In this document: positions 16,541 through 26,639 of the stretch, piece by piece
Layout of the letters: each line of letters starts with the position of its first letter
How positions within the stretch are numbered: position 1 is the stretch's first letter
Source of the DNA: Gellertiella hungarica
GTDB lineage: Bacteria; Pseudomonadota; Alphaproteobacteria; Rhizobiales; Rhizobiaceae
Length of the DNA stretch: 64,000 bases
Direction: 5' to 3'
Assembly (NCBI RefSeq): GCF_014197145.1
Contig: NZ_JACIEZ010000001.1
Span: 496,001-560,000 of the forward strand
Program-made: the position numbers and the translations under genes
Notes under the pieces: generated by a model
Database searches by the model: none
What the model was told of the DNA's origin: nothing
Seen by the model: only the letters and a program-made list of their open reading frames with translations

Positions 16541-18034
16541 ATGGCGAAATATGTGCTGGCAATCGATCAGGGCACCACGTCCAGCCGGGCGATCCTGTTC
16601 GACGACAAGATGAAGATCGTGGCCACCGGCCAGAAGGAATTCACCCAGATCTTCCCGAAATCCGGTTGGGTGGAGCACGATCCGGAGGAGATCTGGGAAA
16701 GCGTGGTCTGGTCCGTGAAGGAGGCGATGCGCAAGGCGGACATTGCCGCAGCCGAGATCGCGGCCATCGGCATCACGAATCAGCGGGAGACGGTGGTCGT
16801 GTGGGAGCGCGACAGCGGCAAGCCCATCCACAACGCCATCGTCTGGCAGGACAGGCGCACCGCGAGCTATTGCGAGAAGCTGAAGGGGCAGGGGCTCGAG
16901 AAGACCTTTACCCGGAAGACGGGCCTGCTGCTCGATCCCTATTTCTCGGGCACCAAGCTGTCCTGGATGCTGGCCAACGTGAAGGGGACCCGCTCGCGCG
17001 CGGCCAAGGGCGCGCTGTGCTTCGGAACCATCGATACCTTCCTCATCTGGCGCCTGACGGGCGGCCGGAGCTTCGTGACCGATGCCACCAATGCCTCGCG
17101 CACGCTGATGTTCAACATCGCAACCCAGGAATGGGACGACGAGCTGATCGAGATCCTGCGGGTACCGCGCGAGATGCTGCCGGAGGTCAAGGACTGCTCG
17201 GCGGATTTCGGGGTAACGGAGAAGGCGCTCTTCGGCGCGGAAATCCCGATCCTCGGGGTTGCCGGCGACCAGCAGGCCGCCACCATCGGCCAGGCCTGCT
17301 TCGAGCCGGGCATGATGAAGTCCACCTATGGCACCGGCTGCTTTGCACTGCTGAACACCGGCAAGGACATGGCGCGCTCGCGCAACAGGCTTCTCACCAC
17401 CATTGCCTATCGGCTGGACGGCGAGGTGACCTATGCGCTGGAGGGCTCGATCTTCGTGGCGGGTGCTGCGGTCCAGTGGCTGCGCGACGGGCTGAAGGTG
17501 ATCGGCAAGGCATCCGAAACGGGTGACCTTGCGGCCAGGGCCGATCCGACCCAGGAGGTCTATCTGGTTCCTGCCTTCACCGGTCTCGGCGCTCCCCATT
17601 GGGACCCGGATGCCCGCGGCGCCATTTATGGCATGACCCGCAATACGGGCCCCGCGGAATTTGCCCGCGCGGCGCTGGAGGCCGTCTGCTACCAGACCCG
17701 CGATCTTCTCGAAGCCATGCGCAAGGACTGGAAGAGCGAGGGCGAGGGCACGGTGCTGCGCGTCGATGGCGGCATGGTTGCCTCCGACTGGACCATGCAG
17801 CGGCTCGCCGACATTCTGGATGCTCCGGTCGACCGGCCGCAGATCCTCGAGACGACCGCGCTCGGCGCCGCCTGGCTTGCCGCCTGCCGCGCCGGCCTCT
17901 GGCCAGACCGGAAGGGCTTCTCGAAGCAGTGGGCGCTCGACCGTCAGTTCAAGCCCGAGATGGACGAGAAGGTCCGCCGCCAGAAAATCAAGGGCTGGAG
18001 CCAAGCGGTGAAACGCACGCTGAGCCAGGGCTGA
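16541..18034 (+). CDS. glpK: glycerol kinase
   Basis: A 497-residue FGGY-family kinase, the normal GlpK length. It has the N-terminal [15 protein letters not shown] phosphate-binding segment, [28 protein letters not shown] and [10 protein letters not shown]. It phosphorylates glycerol to sn-glycerol 3-phosphate in the cytoplasm. A GGGGGGAGGA ribosome binding site precedes ATG 16541. The glycerol transporter and glycerol-3-phosphate dehydrogenase are not adjacent. Confidence 0.97.
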   Translation: MAKYVLAIDQGTTSSRAILFDDKMKIVATGQKEFTQIFPKSGWVEHDPEEIWESVVWSVKEAMRKADIAAAEIAAIGITNQRETVVVWERDSGKPIHNAIVWQDRRTASYCEKLKGQGLEKTFTRKTGLLLDPYFSGTKLSWMLANVKGTRSRAAKGALCFGTIDTFLIWRLTGGRSFVTDATNASRTLMFNIATQEWDDELIEILRVPREMLPEVKDCSADFGVTEKALFGAEIPILGVAGDQQAATIGQACFEPGMMKSTYGTGCFALLNTGKDMARSRNRLLTTIAYRLDGEVTYALEGSIFVAGAAVQWLRDGLKVIGKASETGDLAARADPTQEVYLVPAFTGLGAPHWDPDARGAIYGMTRNTGPAEFARAALEAVCYQTRDLLEAMRKDWKSEGEGTVLRVDGGMVASDWTMQRLADILDAPVDRPQILETTALGAAWLAACRAGLWPDRKGFSKQWALDRQFKPEMDEKVRRQKIKGWSQAVKRTLSQG

Positions 18035-18068
18035 TCCCGGTTCCGGCCTTCGGTTGAACACAGCGTTT

Positions 18069-18097
18069 CGGGGGCGGGGCTTTGCCTTTCGCCCCCG
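18069..18097 (+). terminator. GC-rich hairpin after glpK
   Basis: CGGGGGCG (18069-18076) and CGCCCCCG (18090-18097) form an eight-pair stem with a 13-base loop 35 bases after the glpK stop. There is no T-run, so it is a weak terminator or an mRNA 3'-end stabiliser. Confidence 0.35.
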
Positions 18098-18141
18098 TCC
18101 TGCTTATGTCCGTTGCGAACGAACAACGGAGAACGCCCGCC

Positions 18142-19182
18142 ATGGAACTCGGCCTTTACACCTTCGCCGACGTCAATCCCGATCCCTCGGTGCCGAAGGG
18201 GCCGGAAGGGGCGCGTCGTCTGAAGGAACTGCTGGAAGAGATCGAACTGGCCGATCAGGTGGGCCTCGATGTCTTCGGGCTGGGCGAGCACCACCGTCCC
18301 GACTATGCGGCCTCGGCGCCGGCGGTCATTCTGGCGGCTGCGGCAGCCCGGACCAAGCGCATCCGCCTGACGAGTGCCGTCAGCGTGCTATCCTCGGACG
18401 ATCCGATCCGCGTCTTCCAGCAATATGCCACGCTCGACCTTCTGTCCGAAGGCAGGGCCGAACTCATGGTGGGGCGCGGCTCCTTCATCGAGTCCTTTCC
18501 GCTTTTCGGCTACGATCTCGGCGATTACGACATGCTGTTCACCGAGAAGCTGGACATGCTTCTGAAGATCCGGGACAGCGAGAAGCTGACCTGGTCCGGC
18601 GAGACGCGTCCTCCGGTCAACGGCCTCGGCATCTATCCCCGCCCGCTCCAGGAGAAGCTGCCCGTCTGGATCGCCGTCGGCGGCACGCCGCAGTCGGTGG
18701 CCCGCGCCGGTTATCTCGGTATTCCGCTTGCCATCGCCATCATCGGCGGCGAGCCGCGCCGCTTCCAGCCGCTCTTCGACCTCTACCGCGAGGCGGGCAA
18801 GAAGGGCGGACACGATCCTGCGACGCTCAAGGCCTCCATCAACGTTCACGGTTTCATTGCCGATACGACGGAGAAGGCCGCGGACATCTATTACGGGCCG
18901 CATACGGAAGTGATGAATCGCATCGGCCGCGAGCGCGGCTGGGGCCCCTCCGGCCGCCGGGAATTCGATGCACAGCGGGGCCCTCACGGAGCCTACTTCG
19001 TCGGGGATCCCGAGAGCATCGCCGAGAAGATCGTTGCCCATCACCGTCTCTTCCGCAACGACCGCTTCCTGCTGCAGATGGCGATCGGTCCGATGCCGCA
19101 CCGGGACATCCTCCGGGGCATCGAGCTTTTCGGTACGAAAGTGGCGCCGCTCGTCAGAAAGGCATTGACGGACGCGGCCTGA
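18142..19182 (+). CDS. LLM-class flavin-dependent oxidoreductase
   Basis: A 346-residue luciferase-like monooxygenase-family protein. It begins [15 protein letters not shown] and contains [18 protein letters not shown], the [23 protein letters not shown] barrel segment and [12 protein letters not shown]. Such proteins use FMNH2 or F420 to oxidise various substrates; the substrate here cannot be told. ATG 18142 is chosen because homologues start at this conserved motif; an in-frame extension to 18082 lacks family similarity. Confidence 0.85.
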   Translation: MELGLYTFADVNPDPSVPKGPEGARRLKELLEEIELADQVGLDVFGLGEHHRPDYAASAPAVILAAAAARTKRIRLTSAVSVLSSDDPIRVFQQYATLDLLSEGRAELMVGRGSFIESFPLFGYDLGDYDMLFTEKLDMLLKIRDSEKLTWSGETRPPVNGLGIYPRPLQEKLPVWIAVGGTPQSVARAGYLGIPLAIAIIGGEPRRFQPLFDLYREAGKKGGHDPATLKASINVHGFIADTTEKAADIYYGPHTEVMNRIGRERGWGPSGRREFDAQRGPHGAYFVGDPESIAEKIVAHHRLFRNDRFLLQMAIGPMPHRDILRGIELFGTKVAPLVRKALTDAA

Positions 19183-19244
19183 CGGACCAAATCGCCCATT
19201 TTGGCAAGCGCGGCTTCCGCCCGCTGCAAGAGTGGGTATGCGCA

Positions 19245-20000
19245 ATGATCGTGAAGACGGACGACGAACTCGAGAAGCTGAAGGCCATCGGCCGCATCTG
19301 TGCCGATGCGCTGAAGGCGATGAGCGAGGCGCTTCGCCCGGGGATCACGACCGCCGAGCTCGATCTCATCGGCCGGCGCGTTCTCGAGGGCCGGGGCGCA
19401 CAGTCGGCGCCGGAATTCTGCTACCAGTTCCCGGGCGCGACCTGCATCAGTGTCAACGAGGAGGTGGCGCATGGGATTCCGGGACCGCGTGTGATCCAGC
19501 CGGGCGACCTCGTCAACATCGATGTCTCCGCAGTCAAGGATGGCTTCTTTTCCGATACGGGAGCATCCTTTGCGGTGCCGCCCGTGGCGGCGAAGACCTC
19601 CCGCCTCGTGCGCGACGGCAAGCGGGCGCTCTGGATCGGCCTCAACCAGGTGAAGGCCGGCCAGCCGCTGGCGCAGATCGGGCAGGCGATCGGCGCCTTT
19701 GCGAGCAAGAACCGCTACAGCCTGATCCAGAATCTCGCCAGCCACGGCATCGGCCGGTCCCTGCATGAGGAGCCGTCCGAGCTTTCCACCTGGCCGGACC
19801 CGGACGAGGACCGGATCATGGAAGATGGCCTCGTCTTCACCATCGAACCCTTCCTGTCGCTGGGCGGCCATTTCGCCGAAGATGGCGGCGGCGATGACCA
19901 TTGGACGCTCTACAGCGCGCCGAAGGCGCTGACGGTGCAGTTCGAGCATACGATCGTCGCCACCCGCAACGGCCCGATCGTCCTGACGCTCGCCGACTGA
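19245..20000 (+). CDS. map: type I methionine aminopeptidase
   Basis: A 251-residue MetAP. All metal ligands are present: Asp93 (NIDVS), Asp104 (FFSDTGAS), His167 (SHGIG), Glu201 (FTIEPF) and Glu234 (QFEHT), plus substrate-binding His76 and His174. It removes the initiator methionine. The reading frame stays open for more than a kilobase upstream across the LLM gene, but family similarity begins at MIVKTDDELEKLK, so ATG 19245 is the start. It may be a second copy besides a housekeeping map elsewhere. Confidence 0.92.
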   Translation: MIVKTDDELEKLKAIGRICADALKAMSEALRPGITTAELDLIGRRVLEGRGAQSAPEFCYQFPGATCISVNEEVAHGIPGPRVIQPGDLVNIDVSAVKDGFFSDTGASFAVPPVAAKTSRLVRDGKRALWIGLNQVKAGQPLAQIGQAIGAFASKNRYSLIQNLASHGIGRSLHEEPSELSTWPDPDEDRIMEDGLVFTIEPFLSLGGHFAEDGGGDDHWTLYSAPKALTVQFEHTIVATRNGPIVLTLAD

Positions 20001-20076
20001 CAACCATCAAATTTCCTGAGAGCGGGTTCATCGAAAGGCGTTTGCCAGACGCGCTCCGAGAGCGCAGGGATAGGCC

Positions 20077-21243
20077 ATGAACCGCGCAGACGCTCCACCC
20101 TTTCCCTTCAGCCTCGGGCTTGCCGGCGCGCTGTCGCTTGCCTGCTTCATGGGGTTCGGTCGCTTCTCCTTCACGCCGATCCTGCCGGGAATGATGGCGG
20201 ACCTCGGTCTGTCGGCGGGCGATGCGGGACTGATCGCGGCCGCCAATTTCGCGGGCTATCTTGCCGGTGCCTTTCTTGCCGCCGGAACCTGGGCGCAGGG
20301 CATGGAGCGCCGAATCGTCATGGCTGCCCTTACTTTGACCGCCGCACTTCTCGGGGCAATGGCGCTTGTCTCCTCCCTTTCCGCCTTCATGGCGATCCGC
20401 TTTCTCGCGGGGCTGGCAAGCGCCTTCGGCCTCGTCTTCACCTCGGCACTCGTGCTGTCTGCCGCACGCGGCGATGCGCGCGTGCAGGCCATGCATTTCG
20501 GCGGGGTCGGCTTCGGCATTGCGCTGTCGGCCTTCGTCAGCTTCGTCGCGGTGCCTCTCCTCGGAGCAGAGCCGCCGCACTGGCGTTCTGAGTGGCTGGC
20601 GGGGGCGGGACTGGTCCTTGCGGCGGGTGCAGCGATCCTCTTCCTCTTGCCGAAGGGGCAGGGCACGGCAGGGCGGGGCGGCGCGGAACCGCCGATGCTC
20701 TGGACGGGGGCCATGCTGCGGCTCATCCTCTCCTATGCCTTCTTCGGCTTCGGCTATGTGGTCGCGGGCACCTTCCTGGTGGTGATGGCGCGCGAGGGTG
20801 CGTCCGGCCATTCGGTGGAGTTCCTCTGCTGGCTGATCTCGGGGCTTGCAGGCATGGTATCGCTCTTCCTGTGGCAGCCGATGCTTTCCACCCGGGGCGT
20901 CAACACCACCTACCGGCTGGCGCTGGCTCTGGAAGCGCTGGGCAGCGTCGCGATGGTGCTGCTGCCCGCAGCCATCGCGCCCGTCATCGGCGGGCTGCTC
21001 TTCGGCGGCACCTTCATCGTGGTGACGGCCTATGCGCTTCAGATCGGGCGCGCCCTTTCGCCCGAGAGCCCGCGCCGGGTCATGGCGCTGATGACGGCGG
21101 GTTTCGGCATCGGCCAGATCGTGGGTCCCGTCGCTGCCGGCCATCTCGTCGATCTGACGGGAGATTATCTCCTTGCCAGCCTCATTGCCGCGGCCGTGCT
21201 GGGGCTGGGTGCGCTGGTGGCGCCGGGGCGAGGCTCCCATTAA
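20077..21243 (+). CDS. MFS transporter, YbfB/YjiJ-like
   Basis: A 388-residue membrane protein with about twelve hydrophobic segments. The GFGRFSFTPILPGMMADLGLS opening is typical of YbfB/YjiJ (cyanate-permease-like) major facilitators. The substrate is not predictable. It lies 76 bases after map on the same strand, and a shared message is possible but not shown. Confidence 0.85.
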   Translation: MNRADAPPFPFSLGLAGALSLACFMGFGRFSFTPILPGMMADLGLSAGDAGLIAAANFAGYLAGAFLAAGTWAQGMERRIVMAALTLTAALLGAMALVSSLSAFMAIRFLAGLASAFGLVFTSALVLSAARGDARVQAMHFGGVGFGIALSAFVSFVAVPLLGAEPPHWRSEWLAGAGLVLAAGAAILFLLPKGQGTAGRGGAEPPMLWTGAMLRLILSYAFFGFGYVVAGTFLVVMAREGASGHSVEFLCWLISGLAGMVSLFLWQPMLSTRGVNTTYRLALALEALGSVAMVLLPAAIAPVIGGLLFGGTFIVVTAYALQIGRALSPESPRRVMALMTAGFGIGQIVGPVAAGHLVDLTGDYLLASLIAAAVLGLGALVAPGRGSH

Positions 21244-21356
21244 AAAACCGAAAGGTACGGCCGGGCAATATTGCTGAAACCGGGGCGTTTCTCTAGGGTC
21301 TGCGGCCAAACGCCGGAAGTCATCCGGCCAAGAGCAAACCATAGCTGGGCCGCCCC

Positions 21357-22595
21357 GTGTTCAAATCCTTCTTTCCCAATCCCCGCCTGTTCTTCACCTC
21401 CGCCGTTGTCTGGGCAATCCTGTCGATCGGGCTCTGGTACGGGCTCGTCGCCGAATGGGGTGCCGCGCTCGGCATGGGGGCACCGGCGCCCGATGCCCCG
21501 CCCGTCATCGGCGTCACCACCTTCGTGCAGCCGGATTTCCTCTGGTTCTATCTGTATTTTGCCCTCATGGCGGGCGCGTTCTACCTGGCCTGGGCAAGGC
21601 TCTCGCCCCATCCCTGGCAGCGCTGGTCGGTACTCGGCTCGATCGCTATCCTCTTCGTCACCTATTTCCAGGTTCAGGTGAGTGTGGCCATCAACAACTG
21701 GTACGGTCCCTTCTGGGACATGATCCAGGCTGCCGTTTCAAAGGCGCGGGTGGTGACGGACGGTGAATTCTACGGCCAGATCTGGATCTTCCTGTCGATC
21801 GCCCTCATCGCCGTCGCGGTTTCGGTGGTGACCCGCTTCTTCGTCAGCCACTACGTGTTCCGCTGGCGGACCGCCATGAACGACTACTACATGTCCTACT
21901 GGCCGAAACTGCGCAGCGTGGAAGGTGCCTCGCAGCGTGTGCAGGAAGACACCATGCGCTTTGCGCGCACCACAGAAGACCTCGGCGTCAGCCTGATCGA
22001 CAGCGTCATGACGCTGATTGCCTTCACCCCGGTTCTGATCCGGCTTTCGGCAAACGTGACCGAACTGCCGCTGGTGGGTGCCATTCCCTATCCGCTGCTC
22101 TCGGCTGCGATCTTCTGGTCGCTTTTCGGAACCGTTCTCCTGGCCGTCGTCGGCATAAGGCTTCCCGGCCTGGAATTCCGCAACCAGCGGGTCGAGGCGG
22201 CCTACCGCAAGGAGCTGGTCTATGGAGAAGACAGGGCGGACAGGGCCGATCCCATGACGGTCGCCGAGCTCTTCGACGATGTCAGGAAAAACTATTTCCG
22301 CCTCTACTTCCACTATCTCTATTTCAACGTCGCCCGCAGCTTCTACCTGCAGATCAACAACGTGTTCTCGATCCTGGTGCTGGCGCCCTCGATCATTGCG
22401 GGCAAGATCTCGCTCGGCGCGCTGAACCAGATTTCGGGCGCCTTCGGTCAGGTCGCCTCGTCCTTCCAGTACCTGGTAAGCGTCTGGCCGACGATCATCG
22501 AGCTGCTGTCCATCTACAAGCGTCTGCGCGCCTTCGAGGCGCAGATCGAGGACAAGCCGCTCGATGCCATCGAAGACGAGCCGGTAAACGCCTGA
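21357..22595 (+). CDS. bacA: BacA/SbmA-family peptide transporter
   Basis: A 412-residue integral membrane protein starting at GTG 21357. The [12 protein letters not shown] opening, the [20 protein letters not shown] segment and [16 protein letters not shown] match rhizobial BacA and E. coli SbmA. These proton-driven proteins import peptides such as Bac7, microcin B17 and, in Sinorhizobium, plant NCR peptides. BacA is required for chronic intracellular survival in legume nodules and in Brucella infection. No ABC nucleotide-binding domain is fused, so it is the SbmA rather than the BclA type. It converges on the deacetylase gene. Confidence 0.93.
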   Translation: MFKSFFPNPRLFFTSAVVWAILSIGLWYGLVAEWGAALGMGAPAPDAPPVIGVTTFVQPDFLWFYLYFALMAGAFYLAWARLSPHPWQRWSVLGSIAILFVTYFQVQVSVAINNWYGPFWDMIQAAVSKARVVTDGEFYGQIWIFLSIALIAVAVSVVTRFFVSHYVFRWRTAMNDYYMSYWPKLRSVEGASQRVQEDTMRFARTTEDLGVSLIDSVMTLIAFTPVLIRLSANVTELPLVGAIPYPLLSAAIFWSLFGTVLLAVVGIRLPGLEFRNQRVEAAYRKELVYGEDRADRADPMTVAELFDDVRKNYFRLYFHYLYFNVARSFYLQINNVFSILVLAPSIIAGKISLGALNQISGAFGQVASSFQYLVSVWPTIIELLSIYKRLRAFEAQIEDKPLDAIEDEPVNA

Positions 22596-22608
22596 CGTTC
22601 AAACAGGA

Positions 22609-23622
22609 TCAGAGCGGGGAGGCGGCGCGGACATCCGTGCCGCCTTCCGCCTTTTCGACCGGAAGACGGGCATTCAGCCGCTCGAGGGCTTCCCGGTAGG
22701 ACACGCAGGCCACGCCCGGCTTGCGGCAGGTTTCGGCGAGGAAACGGTCGAGCGCGCGCCAGTAGGCGCCGCCATTCATCTCCACGAAATGGAAGCCGAG
22801 TTCCAGCGGACGGCGGCCGCCCTGAAACTCCCGGTCGAAGGCCGCGCGGTAGGCGGCCAGCGTCCGTTCCTCGAATTCCGAAGAGCGTGCCGGCTCCTCG
22901 CGAAGGCCGGAATGACGGGCATAGAGATTGTAATCCATGGCAATGACCGGCTTGCCCCTGGGGCCTTCCGGGATCAGCGGCAGTGCGAAGCGCGGCAGGC
23001 CGCGGTCCATCACCGGAAGGGATGGTTTCTTGGCGATGAGGCTCGCGTCATAGGCAAAGCCCGCGGCACGCACCGCTTCCGGCAGGGCCTCGCCCGGCGC
23101 AAGATAAGGGGCGCGAAAGCCGACGATTTGCCTCGACACGAAATCGCGCCATTCCTTCGGCTCCCATTGCGGGATGCCGGCCACCTTCCAGCCATCGAGG
23201 AGCGCCTGCCGGAAGCTTGCAAATTCATTCAGCCAGTCGGCCTTCGTCCAGGTGCTGCCGTCGAAATGGCCGCAGACATGGCTTGCGATCTCATGCCCTT
23301 CGAGATGGGCGTTCCAGAGGTGATCCAGGCGAATCCGGATTTCGCGGTCCGTCTGGGCAAACCCCGTTGCCGATTTGCCGGCCGAGTGATGCGGCGCACG
23401 ATAGGACAGCTGCTCGGGCGAACCCCAGCGCTTGAGGAAGGTGCAGGAGAAGAAATAGGTGAAATGGGCACCGGTGCGCTTCGCCATCGCGCGGCTCTTC
23501 ACCCACAGCGCATTGTCGTGGGCACCATCGAAGGACACGATGACGAGCTGCTCGGGCCGCTCAGAAGACAGGGCCGGCGAGGCCAGCGCCAGGAGGGGAA
23601 CGGCATACTTGACGAAACGCAA
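22609..23622 (-). CDS. secreted polysaccharide-deacetylase-like protein
   Basis: A 337-residue protein with an N-terminal signal peptide (MRFVKYAVPLLALASPALSSE). It has NodB-like elements: VIVSFDGAHDN in place of the canonical TFDDGP, and EIASHVCGHFDG with an HxxxH-like metal pair. The substrate is unknown. The start is TTG 23622, preceded by GAAAGG at good spacing; the signal peptide requires this start. It is divergent from nnrU. Confidence 0.8.
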   Translation of the reverse strand: MRFVKYAVPLLALASPALSSERPEQLVIVSFDGAHDNALWVKSRAMAKRTGAHFTYFFSCTFLKRWGSPEQLSYRAPHHSAGKSATGFAQTDREIRIRLDHLWNAHLEGHEIASHVCGHFDGSTWTKADWLNEFASFRQALLDGWKVAGIPQWEPKEWRDFVSRQIVGFRAPYLAPGEALPEAVRAAGFAYDASLIAKKPSLPVMDRGLPRFALPLIPEGPRGKPVIAMDYNLYARHSGLREEPARSSEFEERTLAAYRAAFDREFQGGRRPLELGFHFVEMNGGAYWRALDRFLAETCRKPGVACVSYREALERLNARLPVEKAEGGTDVRAASPL

Positions 23623-23765
23623 CGGAAAAACCTTTCAAATGACAAGCGGACAATGCCGCTTGATTGCGGCAAAGCTTTGATCAGGCTTTCCTTCCCTGCC
23701 CGGAGAAGGTACGAAACGAAGTGAATGGCGTGGCGCCGCCCGCCCTGTCGCAGGATCAGGAAAAC

Positions 23766-24356
23766 ATGGCTCTCCTCATAATCGGACTCATCGCATTCTT
23801 GGGCTTTCACATGCTGCGCGTCGTGGCGCCCGGCCTTCGTCAATCGCTGATCGCCTCGATGGGCCGCCCTGCCTACATGGGCCTCTATTCGGTCTTGTCG
23901 ATCGCCACGCTGGCATTGCTGGTCTACGGCTTCGGGCAGGCGCGCCTGGAAAGCGGCGAGCCGCTCTATGTCGCGCCGGCATGGATGGTGCACCTCACGG
24001 TAACGCTCATGCTGATCGCGCTGATCCTGGCGGTGTCGAGCGTTCTGCCGGCCGGTTACATTGCCACGAAGACGCGCCATCCGCTCATTACCTCGGTCAA
24101 GGTCTGGGCGCTTGCCCACCTGCTGGTGAACGGCGAGGCCTATTCCGTCGTCACCTTCGCGGCCTTCCTTGCCTGGGCGGTCGTGCTGCGCATAGCCGTG
24201 AAGCGGCGGGCCCGTGCCGGCGAGGTCACCGAGCGAGCCTATGTGGGCTGGATCTGGGATCTCGTCGCCGTGGTGATCGGTCTCGGCCTTGCGATTGCGC
24301 TGATCAAGGGCCTGCATCTCTGGCTGATCGGCGTGCCGATTCCGATGGCTGGCTGA
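23766..24356 (+). CDS. NnrU-family membrane protein
   Basis: A 196-residue protein with five or six hydrophobic segments and the NnrU features FHMLRVVAPGLRQSLIASMGRPAYMGLYS and KVWALAHLLVNGE. NnrU proteins were linked to nitrite/nitric oxide reduction and resemble isoprenoid-modifying membrane enzymes; their reaction is not settled. An AGGAAA ribosome binding site supports ATG 23766. No denitrification gene is nearby. Confidence 0.85.
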   Translation: MALLIIGLIAFLGFHMLRVVAPGLRQSLIASMGRPAYMGLYSVLSIATLALLVYGFGQARLESGEPLYVAPAWMVHLTVTLMLIALILAVSSVLPAGYIATKTRHPLITSVKVWALAHLLVNGEAYSVVTFAAFLAWAVVLRIAVKRRARAGEVTERAYVGWIWDLVAVVIGLGLAIALIKGLHLWLIGVPIPMAG

Positions 24357-24445
24357 AGGCCTCAGGAAAAGGGCTTACAAAGCCGGGAAAATATGGGTAG
24401 AACGCGCCAAGGACTTTGGCCCGACACGGGCATGCGGAGACAGGA

Positions 24446-25117
24446 ATGGCATTCAACGACGATAGTTTTATTCGCGAAGTAAACGAGGAGCTCCGGTCGG
24501 ACCAGTTCAAGACCGCCTGGCAGCGCTATGGTCGTTTCGTCATCGCCCTTGCCGCCGTCATCGTGATCGGTACGGCCGGCGAGCGCATCTATGCCTATTG
24601 GCAGTCCAGCCAGGCATCCGCCTCCGGCGATGCATTCCTCGCCGCCAACGATCTTGCCAAGGCCAACAAGCAGGATGAGGCGCTGGCTGCTCTCTCCAAG
24701 CTCGAGCAGGACGGTTTTGCCTCCTATCCGGTGCTGGCGCGCATGCGCGCTGCCGCACTGAAATCCGAGAAGGGCGACACCGCCGGTGCGATTGCCGATT
24801 TCCAGGCGATCGCCAAGGACAGCGGCATCCAGCCCGCCATCCAGGATGTCGCCCATCTGCGTGCCGCCTGGCTGCTGGCCGATACGGGGACCTACGAGCA
24901 GGTTTCGGCAGAGGCCGAGGCGCTGACCGCCACCACCAATCCACTGCGCCATTCGGCCCGCGAGGTTCTGGGGGTGACCGCCTACCGGCTCGGCGACTAC
25001 AAGCGTGCCAAGGAGTGGTTCACGGCCATTGCCGACGATCAGGAAACGCCGCGCAATGTCGGCCGCCGGGCGCAGATGCTGCTCGACGTGATTGCCGCTT
25101 CCGGCAAGGCCCAGTAA
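24446..25117 (+). CDS. YfgM-like single-pass TPR protein
   Basis: A 223-residue protein with a short cytoplasmic N-terminus, one membrane span at about residues 28-47 ([22 protein letters not shown]) and a helical tetratricopeptide-like rest. It resembles the YfgM/Tmp tetratricopeptide proteins that sit next to the Sec translocon and envelope chaperones, and it lies directly upstream of der, where such genes are commonly found. ATG 24446 has an AGGA ribosome binding site. Confidence 0.8.
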   Translation: MAFNDDSFIREVNEELRSDQFKTAWQRYGRFVIALAAVIVIGTAGERIYAYWQSSQASASGDAFLAANDLAKANKQDEALAALSKLEQDGFASYPVLARMRAAALKSEKGDTAGAIADFQAIAKDSGIQPAIQDVAHLRAAWLLADTGTYEQVSAEAEALTATTNPLRHSAREVLGVTAYRLGDYKRAKEWFTAIADDQETPRNVGRRAQMLLDVIAASGKAQ

Positions 25118-25211
25118 CCGCCGGTCATCGACGCCGCCGTTCCGTCCGGAAACGCCGGGCGGGCGGCCAAGAACAAGAAGAGCCCTCGCGGCCAAACACG
25201 AAAGAAATCCG

Positions 25212-26636
25212 ATGAGCTTTACCGTTGCCATTGTCGGGCGCCCGAATGTCGGAAAATCCACGCTTTTCAACCGGCTGGTTGGAAAGAAGCTTGCGCTGGT
25301 GGATGACACGCCCGGCGTTACCCGCGACCGCCGCCCGGGCCAGGCAAAGCTTGTCGACCTTCGGTTCGAGATCATCGATACGGCCGGTCTTGAAATCGCC
25401 GCCCCCGACACGCTGCAGGGCCGCATGCGCCAGCAGACGGAAACGGCCATAGACGAGGCTGATCTGACGCTGTTCGTGGTCGATGCCAAGAGCGGCCTGA
25501 CGCCGGTCGATTCCATGCTGGCCGAAATGCTGCGCAAGCGCGGCAAGCCGGTGGTGCTCGTTGCCAACAAGTCTGAAGCCCGCGGCTCCGACGGTGGCTT
25601 CTACGATGCCTTCACGCTCGGCCTCGGCGACCCCGTTCCGATTTCTGCCGAACACGGACAGGGCATGCTCGACCTTCGCGATGCGATCGTCGAGGCAGTG
25701 GGCGAGGAGGTTGCCTTCCCGGAGCCCGAGGACGTGGCAGAGACCGATGTGGTCATTCCCCGCCCGGAAGAGGGCGAGGAGGAGGCTGAGGAAGAACCCG
25801 CCTATGACGAGACGAAACCGCTGCGCGTCGCCATCGTCGGCCGCCCGAATGCGGGCAAGTCCACGCTGATCAACCGGTTCCTCGGGGAAGACCGGCTGCT
25901 CACCGGCCCGGAAGCGGGCATCACCCGCGATTCCATTTCGGTCGAATGGGACTGGCGCGGCCGCACCATCAAGATGTTCGACACCGCCGGCATGCGCCGC
26001 AAGGCGAAGGTGACCGAAAAGCTGGAAAAGCTTTCCGTCGCCGATGGCCTTCGCGCCATCCGCTTTGCCGAGACGGTCGTGATCGTCTTCGACGCCACCA
26101 TCCCCTTCGAGAAGCAGGACCTGCAGATCGTCGACCTCGTGCTGCGCGAGGGGCGCGCGGCAGTGCTTGCCTTCAACAAGTGGGACATGATCGAGGATCG
26201 CCAGGCGGTGCTTGCCGATCTTCGCGAAAAGACGGAACGCCTTCTGCCGCAGGCGCGCGGCATCCGCGCCGTGCCGATTTCCGGCCAGACGGGCGAGGGC
26301 CTCGACAGGCTGATGCAGAGCGTCATCGATACGGACCGGGTGTGGAACAAGCGCATCTCCACCGCCCGTCTCAACCGGTGGCTGGAACAGCAGCAGATCC
26401 AGCATCCGCCGCCGGCCGTTTCCGGCCGTCGCCTCAAGCTCAAGTACATGACGCAGGTCAAGGCGCGCCCGCCGGCCTTCATGATTTCCTGCACGCGGCC
26501 CGAAGCCCTGCCGGACAGTTATACGCGCTTCCTGATCAACGGTCTGCGCAACGATTTCCAGATGCCGGGCGTGCCGATCCGCATCCATTATCGCGCCTCG
26601 GACAACCCGTTCGAGAACCGCAAGAAGAAGCGTTGA
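25212..26636 (+). CDS. der: ribosome-assembly GTPase Der (EngA)
   Basis: A 474-residue protein with two tandem GTPase domains, [11 protein letters not shown] near the N-terminus and [11 protein letters not shown] near residue 210, each with its NKW/NKS-type base-recognition motif, and a C-terminal KH-like domain. Der matures the 50S subunit. The linker between the domains is strongly acidic ([10 protein letters not shown]). It follows the YfgM-like gene by 94 bases and ends three bases from the convergent glycosyltransferase. Confidence 0.97.
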   Translation: MSFTVAIVGRPNVGKSTLFNRLVGKKLALVDDTPGVTRDRRPGQAKLVDLRFEIIDTAGLEIAAPDTLQGRMRQQTETAIDEADLTLFVVDAKSGLTPVDSMLAEMLRKRGKPVVLVANKSEARGSDGGFYDAFTLGLGDPVPISAEHGQGMLDLRDAIVEAVGEEVAFPEPEDVAETDVVIPRPEEGEEEAEEEPAYDETKPLRVAIVGRPNAGKSTLINRFLGEDRLLTGPEAGITRDSISVEWDWRGRTIKMFDTAGMRRKAKVTEKLEKLSVADGLRAIRFAETVVIVFDATIPFEKQDLQIVDLVLREGRAAVLAFNKWDMIEDRQAVLADLREKTERLLPQARGIRAVPISGQTGEGLDRLMQSVIDTDRVWNKRISTARLNRWLEQQQIQHPPPAVSGRRLKLKYMTQVKARPPAFMISCTRPEALPDSYTRFLINGLRNDFQMPGVPIRIHYRASDNPFENRKKKR

Positions 26637-26639
26637 TCC

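Noticed and set aside
18054-19244. In-frame 5' extension of the methionine aminopeptidase by almost 400 codons
   Set aside because: The extension lies across the LLM oxidoreductase in another frame and has no similarity to a known domain. MetAP homology begins exactly at ATG 19245.
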